Shown: positions 52,273-61,603, counted from the stretch's first letter. The stretch is 64,000 nucleotides of DNA from Chitinophaga sp. (GCF_019236475.1 NZ_JAFAIX010000012.1:124001-188000); one strand, 5' to 3'. Program-made: numbers and translations. The notes: a model not told the origin generated them from the letters alone.

Positions 52273-52302
52273 GTGTTTTGTTTATAGTTAAAAAGTTGGT
52301 GA

Positions 52303-53676
52303 TCAGAAGGATTTATCCACCATATACAGCAATGCTCCCATTGCAAAGGCTCCCAACTCCAGCTCTCTTTTATTCACATTTTCAAACACATCAATCGGGG
52401 CATGGTGAATATCAAAATAACGCTGTGAGTCTGGTGAAAGTTCGGCCATTGGCGTACCCAGTGCCGCATGTAACTGACCAACATCCACTCCACCGCCTAC
52501 TTCATCAAAATCGTATATACCATAGGGTTCGAACAGCGGTCTCCAGGAAACGACTTTCGCTTTCAGTTCAGCAGGCAAGTCCATGATAAAACCACGAGGG
52601 GTAAATCCGCCAGCATCGCTTTCCAATGCAAAGATGTGTTTTTCATTGCGTTGTTTCGCCAGTTCTGCATACTTTTTACCACCGCGGGTACCATTTTCTT
52701 CATTGGCAAATAATACTACGCGGAGGGTACGCTCTGGCTGATAACCCATTGCCTTAAATGTACGCAATACTTCGATTGACTGCACACAGCCGGTACCGTC
52801 ATCATGGGCACCTTCTGCTACATCCCAAGAATCCAGGTGACCGCCCACCGTCAGGTACTGATCGGGATGCTTGCTCCCTCTCAGCTCACCGATTACGTTA
52901 TGACCAATGGTATCTGCCAACATTACGCAGTTGGTACGCAGAAACACCTGGGCAGACGGATCGTCCTTTACGCGTTGGCTGAGCCTGTCTGCATCCTGCA
53001 AGCCAATGGCTACTGCCGGAATTTTAGCGTAGTTGGGATCATATTGCATAGCGCCGGTATGTGCCTCATTGTTGGCAGCATGGCTCATAGAGCGCACGAT
53101 TACAGCAACAGCGCCGTATTTGGCTGCTCTACTGGCCCCTCCACCGCGATATTTAGCCGCATCACCGTAAGAATGGAAGGTTTTAATAAACTTCGGATTA
53201 AACGGATAGTTATAGAATACGATCTTTCCTTTTACCTGGTCTTTTTTGGCTTCCAGGTCGTCGAAGGAGGAGACTTCCAGGACAGGAGCGCTTACGCCCT
53301 TCTCACCTGTACCAATGGAATTTCCTAACGCCAGAACGTTCAATGGCGGGGTATAATCCCTTCTTTTGGAAATAATCCGCGCTTCTTCTTTGGCTCCACG
53401 CACCCAATGAGGTACTAGGCATTCCTGGAGGTAAACGGTATCAGCACCGGCAGCTTTCAGGGCTTCAAAGCCCCATTTTTCGGCCTTTACCATACCTGGT
53501 GAACCTGCCAATCGCCCTCCTACTTTTTTGGTCAATACGCTGAGGTTTTCGTAGGCAGTACTGTGGGTGAGTACTTCGTCGGCCATTTTTCTAATGGTTA
53601 CTGAGTCCTGTGATTGTGCTGAAACCATTGCGGGGACAGCACATCCCAGTAAAATTGGCAAAAGGTAATTTCTCAT
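52303..53676 (-). CDS. M28-family metallopeptidase (carboxypeptidase Q-like)
   Basis: This 457-residue exported peptidase has a signal peptide ending PAMVSAQ. A PA domain occupies about residues 130-245 (KGKIVFYNYPF). The zinc-binding set of M28 peptidases is complete: His and Asp in VGGHLDSWDVAEGAHDDGTG, Glu in ANEENGTRGGKKYA, Asp in ALESDAGG, and a late His in DIHHAPIDVFENV. It should remove N- or C-terminal residues from peptides in the periplasm or outside, like carboxypeptidase Q (PGCP). The gene is divergent from bshA with a dyad in between. Confidence 0.93.
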   Translation of the reverse strand: MRNYLLPILLGCAVPAMVSAQSQDSVTIRKMADEVLTHSTAYENLSVLTKKVGGRLAGSPGMVKAEKWGFEALKAAGADTVYLQECLVPHWVRGAKEEARIISKRRDYTPPLNVLALGNSIGTGEKGVSAPVLEVSSFDDLEAKKDQVKGKIVFYNYPFNPKFIKTFHSYGDAAKYRGGGASRAAKYGAVAVIVRSMSHAANNEAHTGAMQYDPNYAKIPAVAIGLQDADRLSQRVKDDPSAQVFLRTNCVMLADTIGHNVIGELRGSKHPDQYLTVGGHLDSWDVAEGAHDDGTGCVQSIEVLRTFKAMGYQPERTLRVVLFANEENGTRGGKKYAELAKQRNEKHIFALESDAGGFTPRGFIMDLPAELKAKVVSWRPLFEPYGIYDFDEVGGGVDVGQLHAALGTPMAELSPDSQRYFDIHHAPIDVFENVNKRELELGAFAMGALLYMVDKSF

Positions 53677-53708
53677 AAACGGCAGTCAGTTTGCAGATAA
53701 AACTACTC

Positions 53709-53730
53709 ATTTGTACCGGTACGTACAAAT
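53709..53730. promoter_or_regulatory. Operator-like dyad between the M28 peptidase and bshA
   Basis: ATTTGTAC (53709-53716) and GTACAAAT (53723-53730) form a perfect 8-base inverted repeat around CGGTAC, 33 bases upstream of the peptidase start. It is well placed to control the peptidase gene, less so bshA. The binding protein is unknown. Confidence 0.45.
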
Positions 53731-53776
53731 AACAATAAAATGGTTTACGTCATTCCTAGATTTAATTTTATGGCGT

Positions 53777-53784
53777 TACCTTTG
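53777..53784 (+). promoter_or_regulatory. Candidate -7 box (TACCTTTG) for bshA
   Basis: It is a perfect fit to TAnnTTTG, giving a leader of about 85 bases before the bshA ATG. No -33 partner was recognised. Confidence 0.4.
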
Positions 53785-53874
53785 CTGATGCATTGTTTGG
53801 AAAACAGTCAATAAGGGCACGTATTACTGTTTTTCATACTATGGGCTTTTCGTATTGGCTATAAAAAATAAATC

Positions 53875-55020
53875 ATGCGTATTGGAATAGTATGTTATCC
53901 TACATACGGTGGTAGTGGCGTATTGGCCACGGAGCTGGGTAAAGCTCTGGCGGATAAAGGCCACATGGTCCACTTTATCACATATCAGCAGCCTGTTAGG
54001 CTCAACGCGTTTCACGCGAATATCTATTACCACGAAGTACAGGTTCCCACATACCCGCTTTTCGACTTCCCTCCCTATGAGTCTGCCCTCAGTAGTACCA
54101 TGGTGGATGTAATTCTGAACCAGAAGCTGGATCTGCTCCATGTACATTATGCGATCCCTCATGCCTCCACGGCCTACATGGCCAAACAGATTGTGGCAAA
54201 GCAGGGCCGCGTAGTACCATTCATCACGACCTTGCACGGTACCGATATTACCCTTGTAGGTAAAGACAAGACCTATGCGCCGGTAGTGACCTTCTCCATC
54301 AATGAATCGGACGCCATTACAGCGGTTTCTGAAAATCTGCGCGACGAGACCTATAAATCCTTCCAGATTGAAAAGGAAATCTCTGTGATCTACAATTTCG
54401 TGGATACTCAGCGATTTAGTCGCCGTAATCTGCCGCATTTCCGTCAGGCTATTGCCCCTAATGGGGAAAAAGTGCTGTTGCATGTTTCTAACTTCCGTAA
54501 GGTGAAACGTGTGCCGGATGTAGTGAAGATTTTTAAACAGGTGAGAGACGCGATGCCAGCAAAACTGCTGTTGGTAGGCGATGGACCGGACAGGCCTACT
54601 ATTGAATGTATGTGCCGCGACCTAGGAATTTGCGAAGATGTTCGTTTTGTTGGTAAACAGGAGCAACTGGAAGATGTGATGTCTATCAGCGATCTGTTTA
54701 TCCTCCCTTCAGAATATGAAAGTTTTGGTCTGGCTGCTTTGGAAGCCATGGCTTCCCAGGTACCTGTTATTTCCTCTAATGCCGGCGGTTTACCAGAAAT
54801 CAATATCCCTGGTGTTACCGGTTATATGGGTGATGTGGGAGACACGGATACGATGGCCAAACATGCTATTCATTTGCTGCAAGACGAAGCCCTGCTGGCA
54901 CGTGTACGTCATGGCGCTTGGGAACAGGCACAACGTTTCCATATCGACAATATCATTCCTCAGTATGAGGCTTTATATGAGCAGGTATTACAAAATCAAA
55001 GGAAAGCGCAGCTCCTTTAA
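53875..55020 (+). CDS. bshA: N-acetyl-alpha-D-glucosaminyl L-malate synthase (bacillithiol synthesis)
   Basis: This 381-residue GT4 glycosyltransferase joins GlcNAc from UDP-GlcNAc to L-malate, the first step of bacillithiol synthesis. BshA features: MRIGIVCYPTYGGSGVLATELG at the start, FPPYESALSSTMVDVI, HVHYAIPHASTAYMA, TTLHGTDITLVGKD, then the donor-site EX7E region in LFILPSEYESFGLAALEAMA and SNAGGLPEI. Bacillithiol is the low-molecular-weight thiol of many Bacteroidota and Firmicutes; bshB and bshC are not in this window. The stop overlaps the convergent EnvC-like gene by four bases (TTAA). Confidence 0.95.
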   Translation: MRIGIVCYPTYGGSGVLATELGKALADKGHMVHFITYQQPVRLNAFHANIYYHEVQVPTYPLFDFPPYESALSSTMVDVILNQKLDLLHVHYAIPHASTAYMAKQIVAKQGRVVPFITTLHGTDITLVGKDKTYAPVVTFSINESDAITAVSENLRDETYKSFQIEKEISVIYNFVDTQRFSRRNLPHFRQAIAPNGEKVLLHVSNFRKVKRVPDVVKIFKQVRDAMPAKLLLVGDGPDRPTIECMCRDLGICEDVRFVGKQEQLEDVMSISDLFILPSEYESFGLAALEAMASQVPVISSNAGGLPEINIPGVTGYMGDVGDTDTMAKHAIHLLQDEALLARVRHGAWEQAQRFHIDNIIPQYEALYEQVLQNQRKAQLL

Positions 55021-56411
55021 CGGCTGCGTATCCATCTTTCCGGATTCTGTTTGACTACGTTCTTATAGATCTGTAATTCTATCTGGCCGTTGCTGCTGCC
55101 TGCTGGGGTGGCAGCAACGCCTAAAACATGACCTTTCGTAACTTTAGCCCCTTTCTGCACTCTTACATTCAGCAAGTGTACATAATTGGTAAAGTATTTC
55201 CCATGGCGTAAAGTAACCATGGTTCCAGAACCTGGAATACTAAAGATCATAATTACTTCCCCTTCGAAGATCGCTTTCACAGCAGCACCAGCAGCCGTAG
55301 AGAAAACAACCCCACTATATTCTTTTTCCACTTTACCGATCATACCCATTCCGAAATGTCCTGCAATGCGGCCTGCATCTACCGGCCATGGCAAGCGTCC
55401 GCGGTTTGCTTCGAAATTGCGGGAGAGAGACAACTGTCCGGGTGCCGCATCCAATACATCTTCATTGGAAGCTGTTGCTGGTTCATCATCCTCTTCATCC
55501 GGTTCTTCTTTCACTTTTGGTGGAGGCGGTGCTTTCTTTCCTTTCTTAGCTGCCGCTTTTCTAGCTGCCAGTGCTTTACGGGCGGCTTCTTCGCGCTGTT
55601 TCTTACGTTTAGCAGCAGCAATACGTTTACGTTCCGCCGCTTCTGCAGCCGCTTTTCGGCGGGCAGCTTCTATTTCCCTTCGGATAGCCACCTGGATAGC
55701 ATTATCAATTTGTCTGGCTTCCGCTTTACTTTTGGCAATACTTTGTTGTAGATCGTTTTGTTTATCCTGGAGGTCTTTAATTGTTTGTTCCGTTTCCTTC
55801 TGATCGGCTACCAGTTTGATTTTCTGGCGTTGCTCTATTTGTAGGGCGCCGGTTTTCTCCTGGCGTTGTTGTTGCAATTGCACCAGTTTATCTCCCAACA
55901 GTTTACGAGTAGACAACAAGCTCTCGGCCTGCCTTCTTTTACTCTCCCGATACGCGCGCAGGTATTGATAACGGCGTACTGCATCATTAAAACCAGTTGC
56001 TGAAAACAGGAAATTGAGCACATCGAAATTGGAGCGGGATTTATAACTATACACCACGAGTTGTGCATAGCGGGCCTTGAGGGAGTCCACTTCTTTCTCC
56101 AACGTATGTACGTTATTGTTAGTATTGCTGATATCTCCGTCTATCTCACTGATCTCCACATTGATGGCGCCTATTTGCTCATTACGGGATGCAATTTTAG
56201 CCTGCAGGGATTTCTGCAGGGATTGATTCTGACGGGTAGATTTCTTCGTTTCCTGGAGGGCGCGTGTTGCTTCCACAATCTCTTTCAACAGTTGCTCTTT
56301 CCTTTGCTCCAGGGCAGCGCGCGACTGCTTGTTACGCTGGGCTATGAGTACAGCAGGTAACAGGCATAACGCCATAATGAAAGGGATCAACTTTCTCAAA
56401 CAAAAATGCAT
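55017..56411 (-). CDS. EnvC-like murein hydrolase activator with degenerate LytM domain (second copy)
   Basis: The protein is 464 residues with a signal peptide ending PAVLIAQ. A long coiled coil spans about residues 27-260 with the EnvC-like YKSRSNFDVLNFLFSATGFNDAVRRYQYLRAYR segment, then a Lys/Pro-rich linker and a C-terminal LytM (M23) domain from about residue 340 (RGRLPWPVDAGRIAGHFG). The zinc ligands are gone: the usual H-x3-D is replaced (KEYSGVVF) and the final H-x-H is replaced by GQIELQI. Only YVHLL is retained. Such degenerate LytM proteins do not cut peptidoglycan but activate amidases at the division site. It follows a paralogue by 41 bases. Confidence 0.85.
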   Translation of the reverse strand: MHFCLRKLIPFIMALCLLPAVLIAQRNKQSRAALEQRKEQLLKEIVEATRALQETKKSTRQNQSLQKSLQAKIASRNEQIGAINVEISEIDGDISNTNNNVHTLEKEVDSLKARYAQLVVYSYKSRSNFDVLNFLFSATGFNDAVRRYQYLRAYRESKRRQAESLLSTRKLLGDKLVQLQQQRQEKTGALQIEQRQKIKLVADQKETEQTIKDLQDKQNDLQQSIAKSKAEARQIDNAIQVAIRREIEAARRKAAAEAAERKRIAAAKRKKQREEAARKALAARKAAAKKGKKAPPPPKVKEEPDEEDDEPATASNEDVLDAAPGQLSLSRNFEANRGRLPWPVDAGRIAGHFGMGMIGKVEKEYSGVVFSTAAGAAVKAIFEGEVIMIFSIPGSGTMVTLRHGKYFTNYVHLLNVRVQKGAKVTKGHVLGVAATPAGSSNGQIELQIYKNVVKQNPERWIRSR

Positions 56412-56452
56412 TAGGTTAGTAAGTAGAGGCAGGGGCGTTTATGCCCGTCTGC
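56412..56452. terminator. Imperfect hairpin between the two EnvC-like genes
   Basis: AGGCAG-GGGC pairs with GCCC-(GT)-CTGCCT in the 41-base gap, with a GT bulge. There is no T-run, so it may be an attenuator, a processing site or nothing. Confidence 0.3.
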
Positions 56453-57940
56453 CTATCTGCGACGTATCCACTGCTCTGGATTCTGCTTGGTAACACCTTT
56501 CCAGATTTGCAGTTCTACCTCGCCGGTATTTTCAATGTCGTTTACGCTAGCCGTGCCGATTACCTGTCCGGTTTTTACAAAATCGCCTTTCTTCACGCGT
56601 GTGTTTTGCAAACGCACATACGTTGTGAAATATTGCCCGTGGCGGATAATGATCATATATCCCATACCAGGCATTACTACTACAGATTTTACTTCCCCTT
56701 CGAAGATAGATTTAACTGGGCCGCCCTTCGTAGTAGCAATAACAATACCATCTGTTGGGACTGTTATATGTTCCATTACTGCGTGCTGGTGAATACCAAA
56801 GTGTTCGATGATATTTCCGGCATCTACAGGCCATGGCAGCTTACCTCTATTTGCTTCGAAGCTTTCAGATAATGCCAGCGCTTCTGGTGTTGCTTCCAAT
56901 ACGTTTTCACTGCGCGTTGGTGCTGGCGCAGGAGGTGCAGGTTTCTCCACTGGCTTTTCCACTGGTCTCTCTACAGGTTTTTCTGCTGGTTTTTCTACTG
57001 GTGCTGGTGTATTGTTAGTAGCGGAACTTGCATTGTTGGCTTTTTCAGCGGCGGCAGCTCTGGCCCTTTCCGCTGCTGCTGCTGCGGCTGCAGCTTTGCG
57101 CGCTTCTTCATCCCTACGTTTCTTCTCCTCTGCTGCTTTCTTGCGGGCAGCCTCTTCTTCCATTGCTTTACGACGGGCTTCTTCAATCTCACGACGGATT
57201 ACATTCCTAATCGCTACCTGTACTTTCTGGGCATCTTTTTTACGCTGGTTAATATCCTGAACCAGTTCTTTTTCTCGCCCTTTCAGTTTAGTCAATACCT
57301 CATCTTTTTCTTTCTTATCCGCTTCCAGTGTTGCACGTTGGTCTTCCTCTGTTTTCAAGGCATCTCCACGTTTTACACGCTGGTTTTCCAGGTGCTGTAT
57401 TTTTTTGTTCAACAAGGCTTGGGTAGAAACGATATTATCCGCCTGACGACGACGATATTCCCGGTATTGTTTGAGGTATTGGAATCTTTTCACTGCATCA
57501 TTGAAACTGGATGCAGAAAACACGAAGTTCATCATGTCATAAGCAGACCTGTTCTTATAAGCATAAACTACCAACTGTGCATATTGTGCTTTCAGGGTAT
57601 CCAGGTCTTTTCTGAGGGTGGTTACATCCCTGTTGGCGGTATTGATATCTCCGTTAATGAAATTTATTTCATCGTTGATGCTGTTGATCAGCTTTGAACG
57701 AAGGGTGATTTTATCTCGCAGGGCGCGCAACTGACCCAGACTCTCTTTCGTGGATTTTTTAGTTTCCTGGAGTTGGGCATTGGCTTCGTCTATCTCATGT
57801 TGCAGTTCTTTCTTCCTTCTTTCCAGGTCCTCCCGTGATTGGGCAGGCTGCTGCTGTCCAGCATTCTGCTGGGCTACCACCAGGGCAGGCATCAACCATA
57901 TTACCAACACAAACGGAATAATCTTCTTCAAATACAACAT
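56453..57940 (-). CDS. EnvC-like murein hydrolase activator with degenerate LytM domain (first copy)
   Basis: This 495-residue paralogue of the next gene has a signal peptide ending ALVVAQ. Coiled coil occupies about residues 30-260 (including YKNRSAYDMMNFVFSASSF), then a long Ala-rich helix and a Pro/Glu/Lys repeat linker (EKPAEKPVERPVEKPVEKP). The C-terminal LytM-like domain (RGKLPWPVDAGNIIEHFG) also lacks all zinc ligands: PTDGIVIA replaces the H-x3-D motif and GEVELQI the H-x-H, and the YxHL His is Arg (YVRLQN). Thus both tandem copies are likely activators rather than hydrolases. It follows the DUF4292 gene by 98 bases. Confidence 0.85.
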   Translation of the reverse strand: MLYLKKIIPFVLVIWLMPALVVAQQNAGQQQPAQSREDLERRKKELQHEIDEANAQLQETKKSTKESLGQLRALRDKITLRSKLINSINDEINFINGDINTANRDVTTLRKDLDTLKAQYAQLVVYAYKNRSAYDMMNFVFSASSFNDAVKRFQYLKQYREYRRRQADNIVSTQALLNKKIQHLENQRVKRGDALKTEEDQRATLEADKKEKDEVLTKLKGREKELVQDINQRKKDAQKVQVAIRNVIRREIEEARRKAMEEEAARKKAAEEKKRRDEEARKAAAAAAAAERARAAAAEKANNASSATNNTPAPVEKPAEKPVERPVEKPVEKPAPPAPAPTRSENVLEATPEALALSESFEANRGKLPWPVDAGNIIEHFGIHQHAVMEHITVPTDGIVIATTKGGPVKSIFEGEVKSVVVMPGMGYMIIIRHGQYFTTYVRLQNTRVKKGDFVKTGQVIGTASVNDIENTGEVELQIWKGVTKQNPEQWIRRR

Positions 57941-58038
57941 GACTATATTTAGTAACTACGAAATTAATGTCTGATATATAAACGATAAATATACAACGTT
58001 TCTTAGTTTAATGCAGCGGAACATTTGTAGATCCGCTA

Positions 58039-58860
58039 TCACATCCGTTTATAACTGGATGGCATACTAAATGGAAACGAAACCGGCACATCAAAATCAT
58101 ATCTTGTGAAGTCGAGCGCTACCTTGGTCGTACTTTTTTCTTCTACGTAAATCCTTCTGGTAGTAGGGAATTTGCGTGCACCTATTTTGGCATAGTCGCC
58201 ATACGTCAACTCGCATGAGCGTTTCACCTCTCCTTCGCCCTTATCCATTACTTTGCTTTGCTGCAATCCAAAATCATCCGCATATACGTTGAAAAGGCTG
58301 ATAAACCTAGGATTATCACAACTAAACGAAACGATAGAAGGTGTTTTAATGACCTGATAAACGGAGTCTGTCAGATAAACAGGATTGCCAATCAGTAAGT
58401 CCTGGAGGGTATTAAAATCGAAGGGAACATTAAGTAAGTCCTCTGCATCTGCCAGTCGGCGTAGAACCAGTTGTTTTTTCAGCCTGTTGTACATTTTCAG
58501 GCTATCCTTAGTGATGACGGCGCGCACCACTTCATCAATAACAGGAGCAGAAATAGAAATCCAGATGATGCTGTCTTTCTGCATCCTGATATTCACTGAC
58601 AGTCCATTTTTGCTATCCTGTTCTGTTTCGAAAGCAAATTTTGCCCGACCGGAAAAAGAATTAAAGTCGATATGATTGCTGTGGATACCTGTCAGCATGG
58701 AATCTGTAAACTTCGCCATTTCCTCACTGGCGCTACTATCTTTTACCACTACTCTTTTGCTGGTATCAGCAGCGGGGAAAGTGGTACGGGCCAGTTCTTT
58801 AGGGCGTCGACAGGATGCAGCAACAATAGCAATTAAACCCACAAATAACAATAATCTCAT
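58039..58860 (-). CDS. DUF4292 lipoprotein
   Basis: This 273-residue protein has a lipoprotein signal (MRLLLFVGLIAIVAASCRR; Cys17). The mature part has the DUF4292 pattern: HIDFNSFSGRAKFAFETE, NIRMQKDSIIWISISAPVIDEVVRAVITKDSLKMYNRL, FDFNTLQDLLIGNPVYL and GARKFPTTRRIYVEEKSTTKVALDFTRYDFDVPVSFPFSMPSSYKRM. This is a LolB-like half-barrel seen in Bacteroidota outer-membrane lipoproteins, often encoded beside TPR and EnvC genes as here. The exact role is unknown; lipid or lipoprotein handling is plausible. Confidence 0.9.
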   Translation of the reverse strand: MRLLLFVGLIAIVAASCRRPKELARTTFPAADTSKRVVVKDSSASEEMAKFTDSMLTGIHSNHIDFNSFSGRAKFAFETEQDSKNGLSVNIRMQKDSIIWISISAPVIDEVVRAVITKDSLKMYNRLKKQLVLRRLADAEDLLNVPFDFNTLQDLLIGNPVYLTDSVYQVIKTPSIVSFSCDNPRFISLFNVYADDFGLQQSKVMDKGEGEVKRSCELTYGDYAKIGARKFPTTRRIYVEEKSTTKVALDFTRYDFDVPVSFPFSMPSSYKRM

Positions 58861-58904
58861 ACTGGCTTTTGACTTTTGGCGTACTGCGGAGCAGCGTTAC
58901 CGGC

Positions 58905-60632
58905 TTATTGAATATATCTTTTCTCAGCAATTTTTCTGGTCAGGTCCACGGAAGAAGCTCCTTTTTCCTTGGCCAACTGCCAGTATTCCACTGCTTTGTT
59001 TACATCTTTCAGGTTATAGAGGATATCTCCATAGTGTTCCAACATATTAGGATTCTGGAGGCATTCAGGATGCTGGAAAGCCTTGTCCATCCATTCTTTG
59101 GCTTCCTGGTACTTTTCCTGACGGAAGAGGATCCATGCATAAGTATCCATGAAAGTAGGACTGTCGGGCTCTAATTCCAGCGATCTCTTGGACATTTCAG
59201 CGGCCTTTTCCAGGTTTTCACCACGGAGCGAAAGGTAATAGCTGTAATTGTTCAGCACTGTAGCATCCTTGGGGCGGATCTGGAGGGCATGTTCATAGCT
59301 ACTATCTGACAGCGAATGCTGGCCTGTAGCGTGGTACGCATCTCCCAATAAAGAATAAGCATCCGCAGTAAATCTTTTCTCCGCATTTCCCAACGCCAGC
59401 CCTTTATTAAGGGAAGTGATCGCCGCAGGGAATTGTTGCAATAGGTAATTCGCCAGGCCATTAAAGTAGAAGCCCATGAATTCCTTTGGAAACAGTTCCG
59501 TTACGGTATCGCTCAGTGCTTTCAGGGCCTGCGGATCATCTTTACGGGAATAGATCCACATCTGCTGGTACCATACCGAGAATCGGGTGGAATCCAGATG
59601 TAAAGCCCGTTGATAACTGAGTTGTGCACTATCCAGCATATCTGCCTGGGAAAACATATCTCCCTGCAACGCATATGCCTTGGCATCCTTTGGATGCGTT
59701 TGAATGATGAGTCGGGATAACCTTAGTCCTTCATCCAGTTTGGTGGAATCTGTTTCCAACATTTGGAGATAAGGATAAACGAAAGCGACTTTTTCATCAA
59801 TGCCATAGTTCTTACTCTCGAATGCACGGGTTAGGTAATTCCAGTACCCGTTCATGTTATTATCTTTCCTGGAATAATTTGCCAGGGCGATGAGCGCCCT
59901 GGGATTTTCCGGATCTCTAGTGAGAATATCGTTATAGACTACTTTTGCGTCCTTGATCTGATCATTGGCGTCATAGACTTCTGCCAACAGGTAATAGTAG
60001 CGGATTTCGGCAGGATTGGTAGCAATCAATTTCCTGATTTCATTCGCAGCTTCATCTGCTTTATCCAGTTTGAGGAGCAGTCGTTGTTTCTGGTAAGTGA
60101 CTTCTTCCACTACCCCTGTTTTCTTCTCCAATTTGTTGAATACCTCTAGTGCAGCGGCCGATTGGTTGGCCTTTGCCAGGAGAACGCCCTGGTTGTAGAG
60201 GTAATCATCATTGGTGGTATAACGGTTGCTGAGTGTCTGGTAAACGTTTGCGGCGCTATCAAATTTCTCTGATACAGCATAAGTATCTGCCAACAACTGC
60301 AATATCCATCTGTTGGAAGAGTCCAATGCAGCGGCTTTACGCGCGTAGTTTAGCGCATAGGGGCCGTTGCGATTGTCCATCAGGAGGCGGGCAATCTCAT
60401 AGTATACGGTAGGATTGGATTTATCCAGCTTGAGATAATCGGAATACTGTGTAAGCGCTGTGCGATAGTCGCCCTTCATTTTAGAGCGCTGGGCAGCAAA
60501 GAAAAGGCTGTCCGACCGCTGCTTAAGCAGTTCCGGATTTTTGATGGGGGTGCCTACTGTGTGTTTATTGGTAGAGCAGGCGCCTATCATCAAGGCCAGG
60601 GTAACACCTATCACTGTGACGTATACACGCAT
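58905..60632 (-). CDS. TPR-repeat lipoprotein
   Basis: This 575-residue protein has a lipoprotein signal (LALMIGACSTNK; lipobox Cys19). At least ten tetratricopeptide helical pairs run through the rest (for example KGDYRTALTQYSDYLKLDKSNPTVYYEIARLL, and HYGDILYNLKDVNKAVEYWQLAKEKG near the end). TPR lipoproteins act as scaffolds in the periplasm or on the inner face of the outer membrane. The position between dut and DUF4292 in a conserved envelope gene order suggests an outer-membrane assembly role, but there is no specific evidence. Confidence 0.9.
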   Translation of the reverse strand: MRVYVTVIGVTLALMIGACSTNKHTVGTPIKNPELLKQRSDSLFFAAQRSKMKGDYRTALTQYSDYLKLDKSNPTVYYEIARLLMDNRNGPYALNYARKAAALDSSNRWILQLLADTYAVSEKFDSAANVYQTLSNRYTTNDDYLYNQGVLLAKANQSAAALEVFNKLEKKTGVVEEVTYQKQRLLLKLDKADEAANEIRKLIATNPAEIRYYYLLAEVYDANDQIKDAKVVYNDILTRDPENPRALIALANYSRKDNNMNGYWNYLTRAFESKNYGIDEKVAFVYPYLQMLETDSTKLDEGLRLSRLIIQTHPKDAKAYALQGDMFSQADMLDSAQLSYQRALHLDSTRFSVWYQQMWIYSRKDDPQALKALSDTVTELFPKEFMGFYFNGLANYLLQQFPAAITSLNKGLALGNAEKRFTADAYSLLGDAYHATGQHSLSDSSYEHALQIRPKDATVLNNYSYYLSLRGENLEKAAEMSKRSLELEPDSPTFMDTYAWILFRQEKYQEAKEWMDKAFQHPECLQNPNMLEHYGDILYNLKDVNKAVEYWQLAKEKGASSVDLTRKIAEKRYIQ

Positions 60633-60635
60633 TTA

Positions 60636-61079
60636 TCAGGATTTACCGGTATGACCGAATCCACCTTCTCCACGCACCGTATCACTCAGTATTTCCACTG
60701 GCTGTAAAGAAGCCTGTACAAATGGCGCTACCACCATTTGTGCTACGCGGTCACCTGGTTGTATGGTTTGTGGGTCGTTAGACAGATTGATCATGATTAG
60801 TTTAATCTCTCCTCTGTAGTCCGCGTCTATGGTACCCGGAGTATTGAGGAGGGTAAGTCCCTGCTTAATGGCCAGGCCACTTCTGGGACGGATTTGTGCT
60901 TCATAACCGGAAGGTAGTTCTATAAACAGTCCGGTAGGAACGAGGGTACGTTCCAAGGGTTGTAAGGTGATGGCGGCCTCCAGACTAGCACGGAGATCCA
61001 TTCCTGCAGCTTCTGCAGTCGCATAAGCGGGCAATTCGTTTGCCGACTTATTAATTATTTTCACAATTACTTCAGCCAT
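60636..61079 (-). CDS. dut: dUTP diphosphatase
   Basis: This 147-residue trimeric dUTPase converts dUTP to dUMP, keeping uracil out of DNA. The five family motifs are visible: [12 protein letters not shown] (motif 1), [12 protein letters not shown] (2), [21 protein letters not shown] (3), [12 protein letters not shown] (4) and [12 protein letters not shown] (5). Its stop is 4 bases before the TPR gene start, so the genes are co-transcribed. A minus-strand TATCTTTG (61084-61091) sits immediately upstream and would produce a nearly leaderless mRNA if used. Confidence 0.97.
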   Translation of the reverse strand: MAEVIVKIINKSANELPAYATAEAAGMDLRASLEAAITLQPLERTLVPTGLFIELPSGYEAQIRPRSGLAIKQGLTLLNTPGTIDADYRGEIKLIMINLSNDPQTIQPGDRVAQMVVAPFVQASLQPVEILSDTVRGEGGFGHTGKS

Positions 61080-61114
61080 TCAGCAAAGATATTTTTTTAT
61101 AGCAGAGTTTAGTC

Positions 61115-61603
61115 TTAATTATTATACTTTTCCAGCAAAACGGTGGCATACGCCATTACGCCTTCTTCCCGGCCTACAAAGCCCATTTTTTCAGTGGTAG
61201 TGGCCTTTACAGAAACGTCGTCTACACTGATACGCAGACGCTCCGCGATCACGGCTTGCATCTGTGGCACATACGGCTTGATTTTAGGCGCTTCCAGACA
61301 CAGGGTGCTATCCACGTTCACTACTTGGTATCCTTTTTCTCCGATCAGTTGTGCACAACGGGAAAGGAGGATTTTACTATCAATATTTTTGTAGGTATTA
61401 TCTGTATCTGGGAAATGTACGCCTATGTCACCGAGGGCGAGGGCTCCCAGCATGGCATCACAGATAGCATGCAGTAATACGTCTGCATCACTATGACCAA
61501 GGGCGCCTTTATGATGTGGCACCAATACACCACCCAGCCAAAATTCACGGCCTTCCACCAACTGATGAAAATCCACACCCAATCCGATACGTATGTTACT
61601 CAT
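61115..61603 (-). CDS. ispF: 2-C-methyl-D-erythritol 2,4-cyclodiphosphate synthase
   Basis: This 162-residue enzyme of the MEP isoprenoid pathway converts CDP-ME-2-phosphate to MEcPP. The metal-binding set is clear: Asp/His in IGLGVDFHQLVEG and His in GALGHSDADVLLHAICDAMLGAL. DIGVHFPDTDNTYKNIDS and VSVKATTTEKMGFVGREEGVMAYA complete the family pattern. Length is normal. It sits between porV and dut on the minus strand. Confidence 0.97.
   Translation of the reverse strand: MSNIRIGLGVDFHQLVEGREFWLGGVLVPHHKGALGHSDADVLLHAICDAMLGALALGDIGVHFPDTDNTYKNIDSKILLSRCAQLIGEKGYQVVNVDSTLCLEAPKIKPYVPQMQAVIAERLRISVDDVSVKATTTEKMGFVGREEGVMAYATVLLEKYNN

Noticed and set aside
56440..56470. A CTGCGACG match resembling the hairpin-1 apex near the first EnvC-like gene end
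   Set aside because: It lies in the Arg-rich final codons and stop of that gene and is not flanked by complementary arms.
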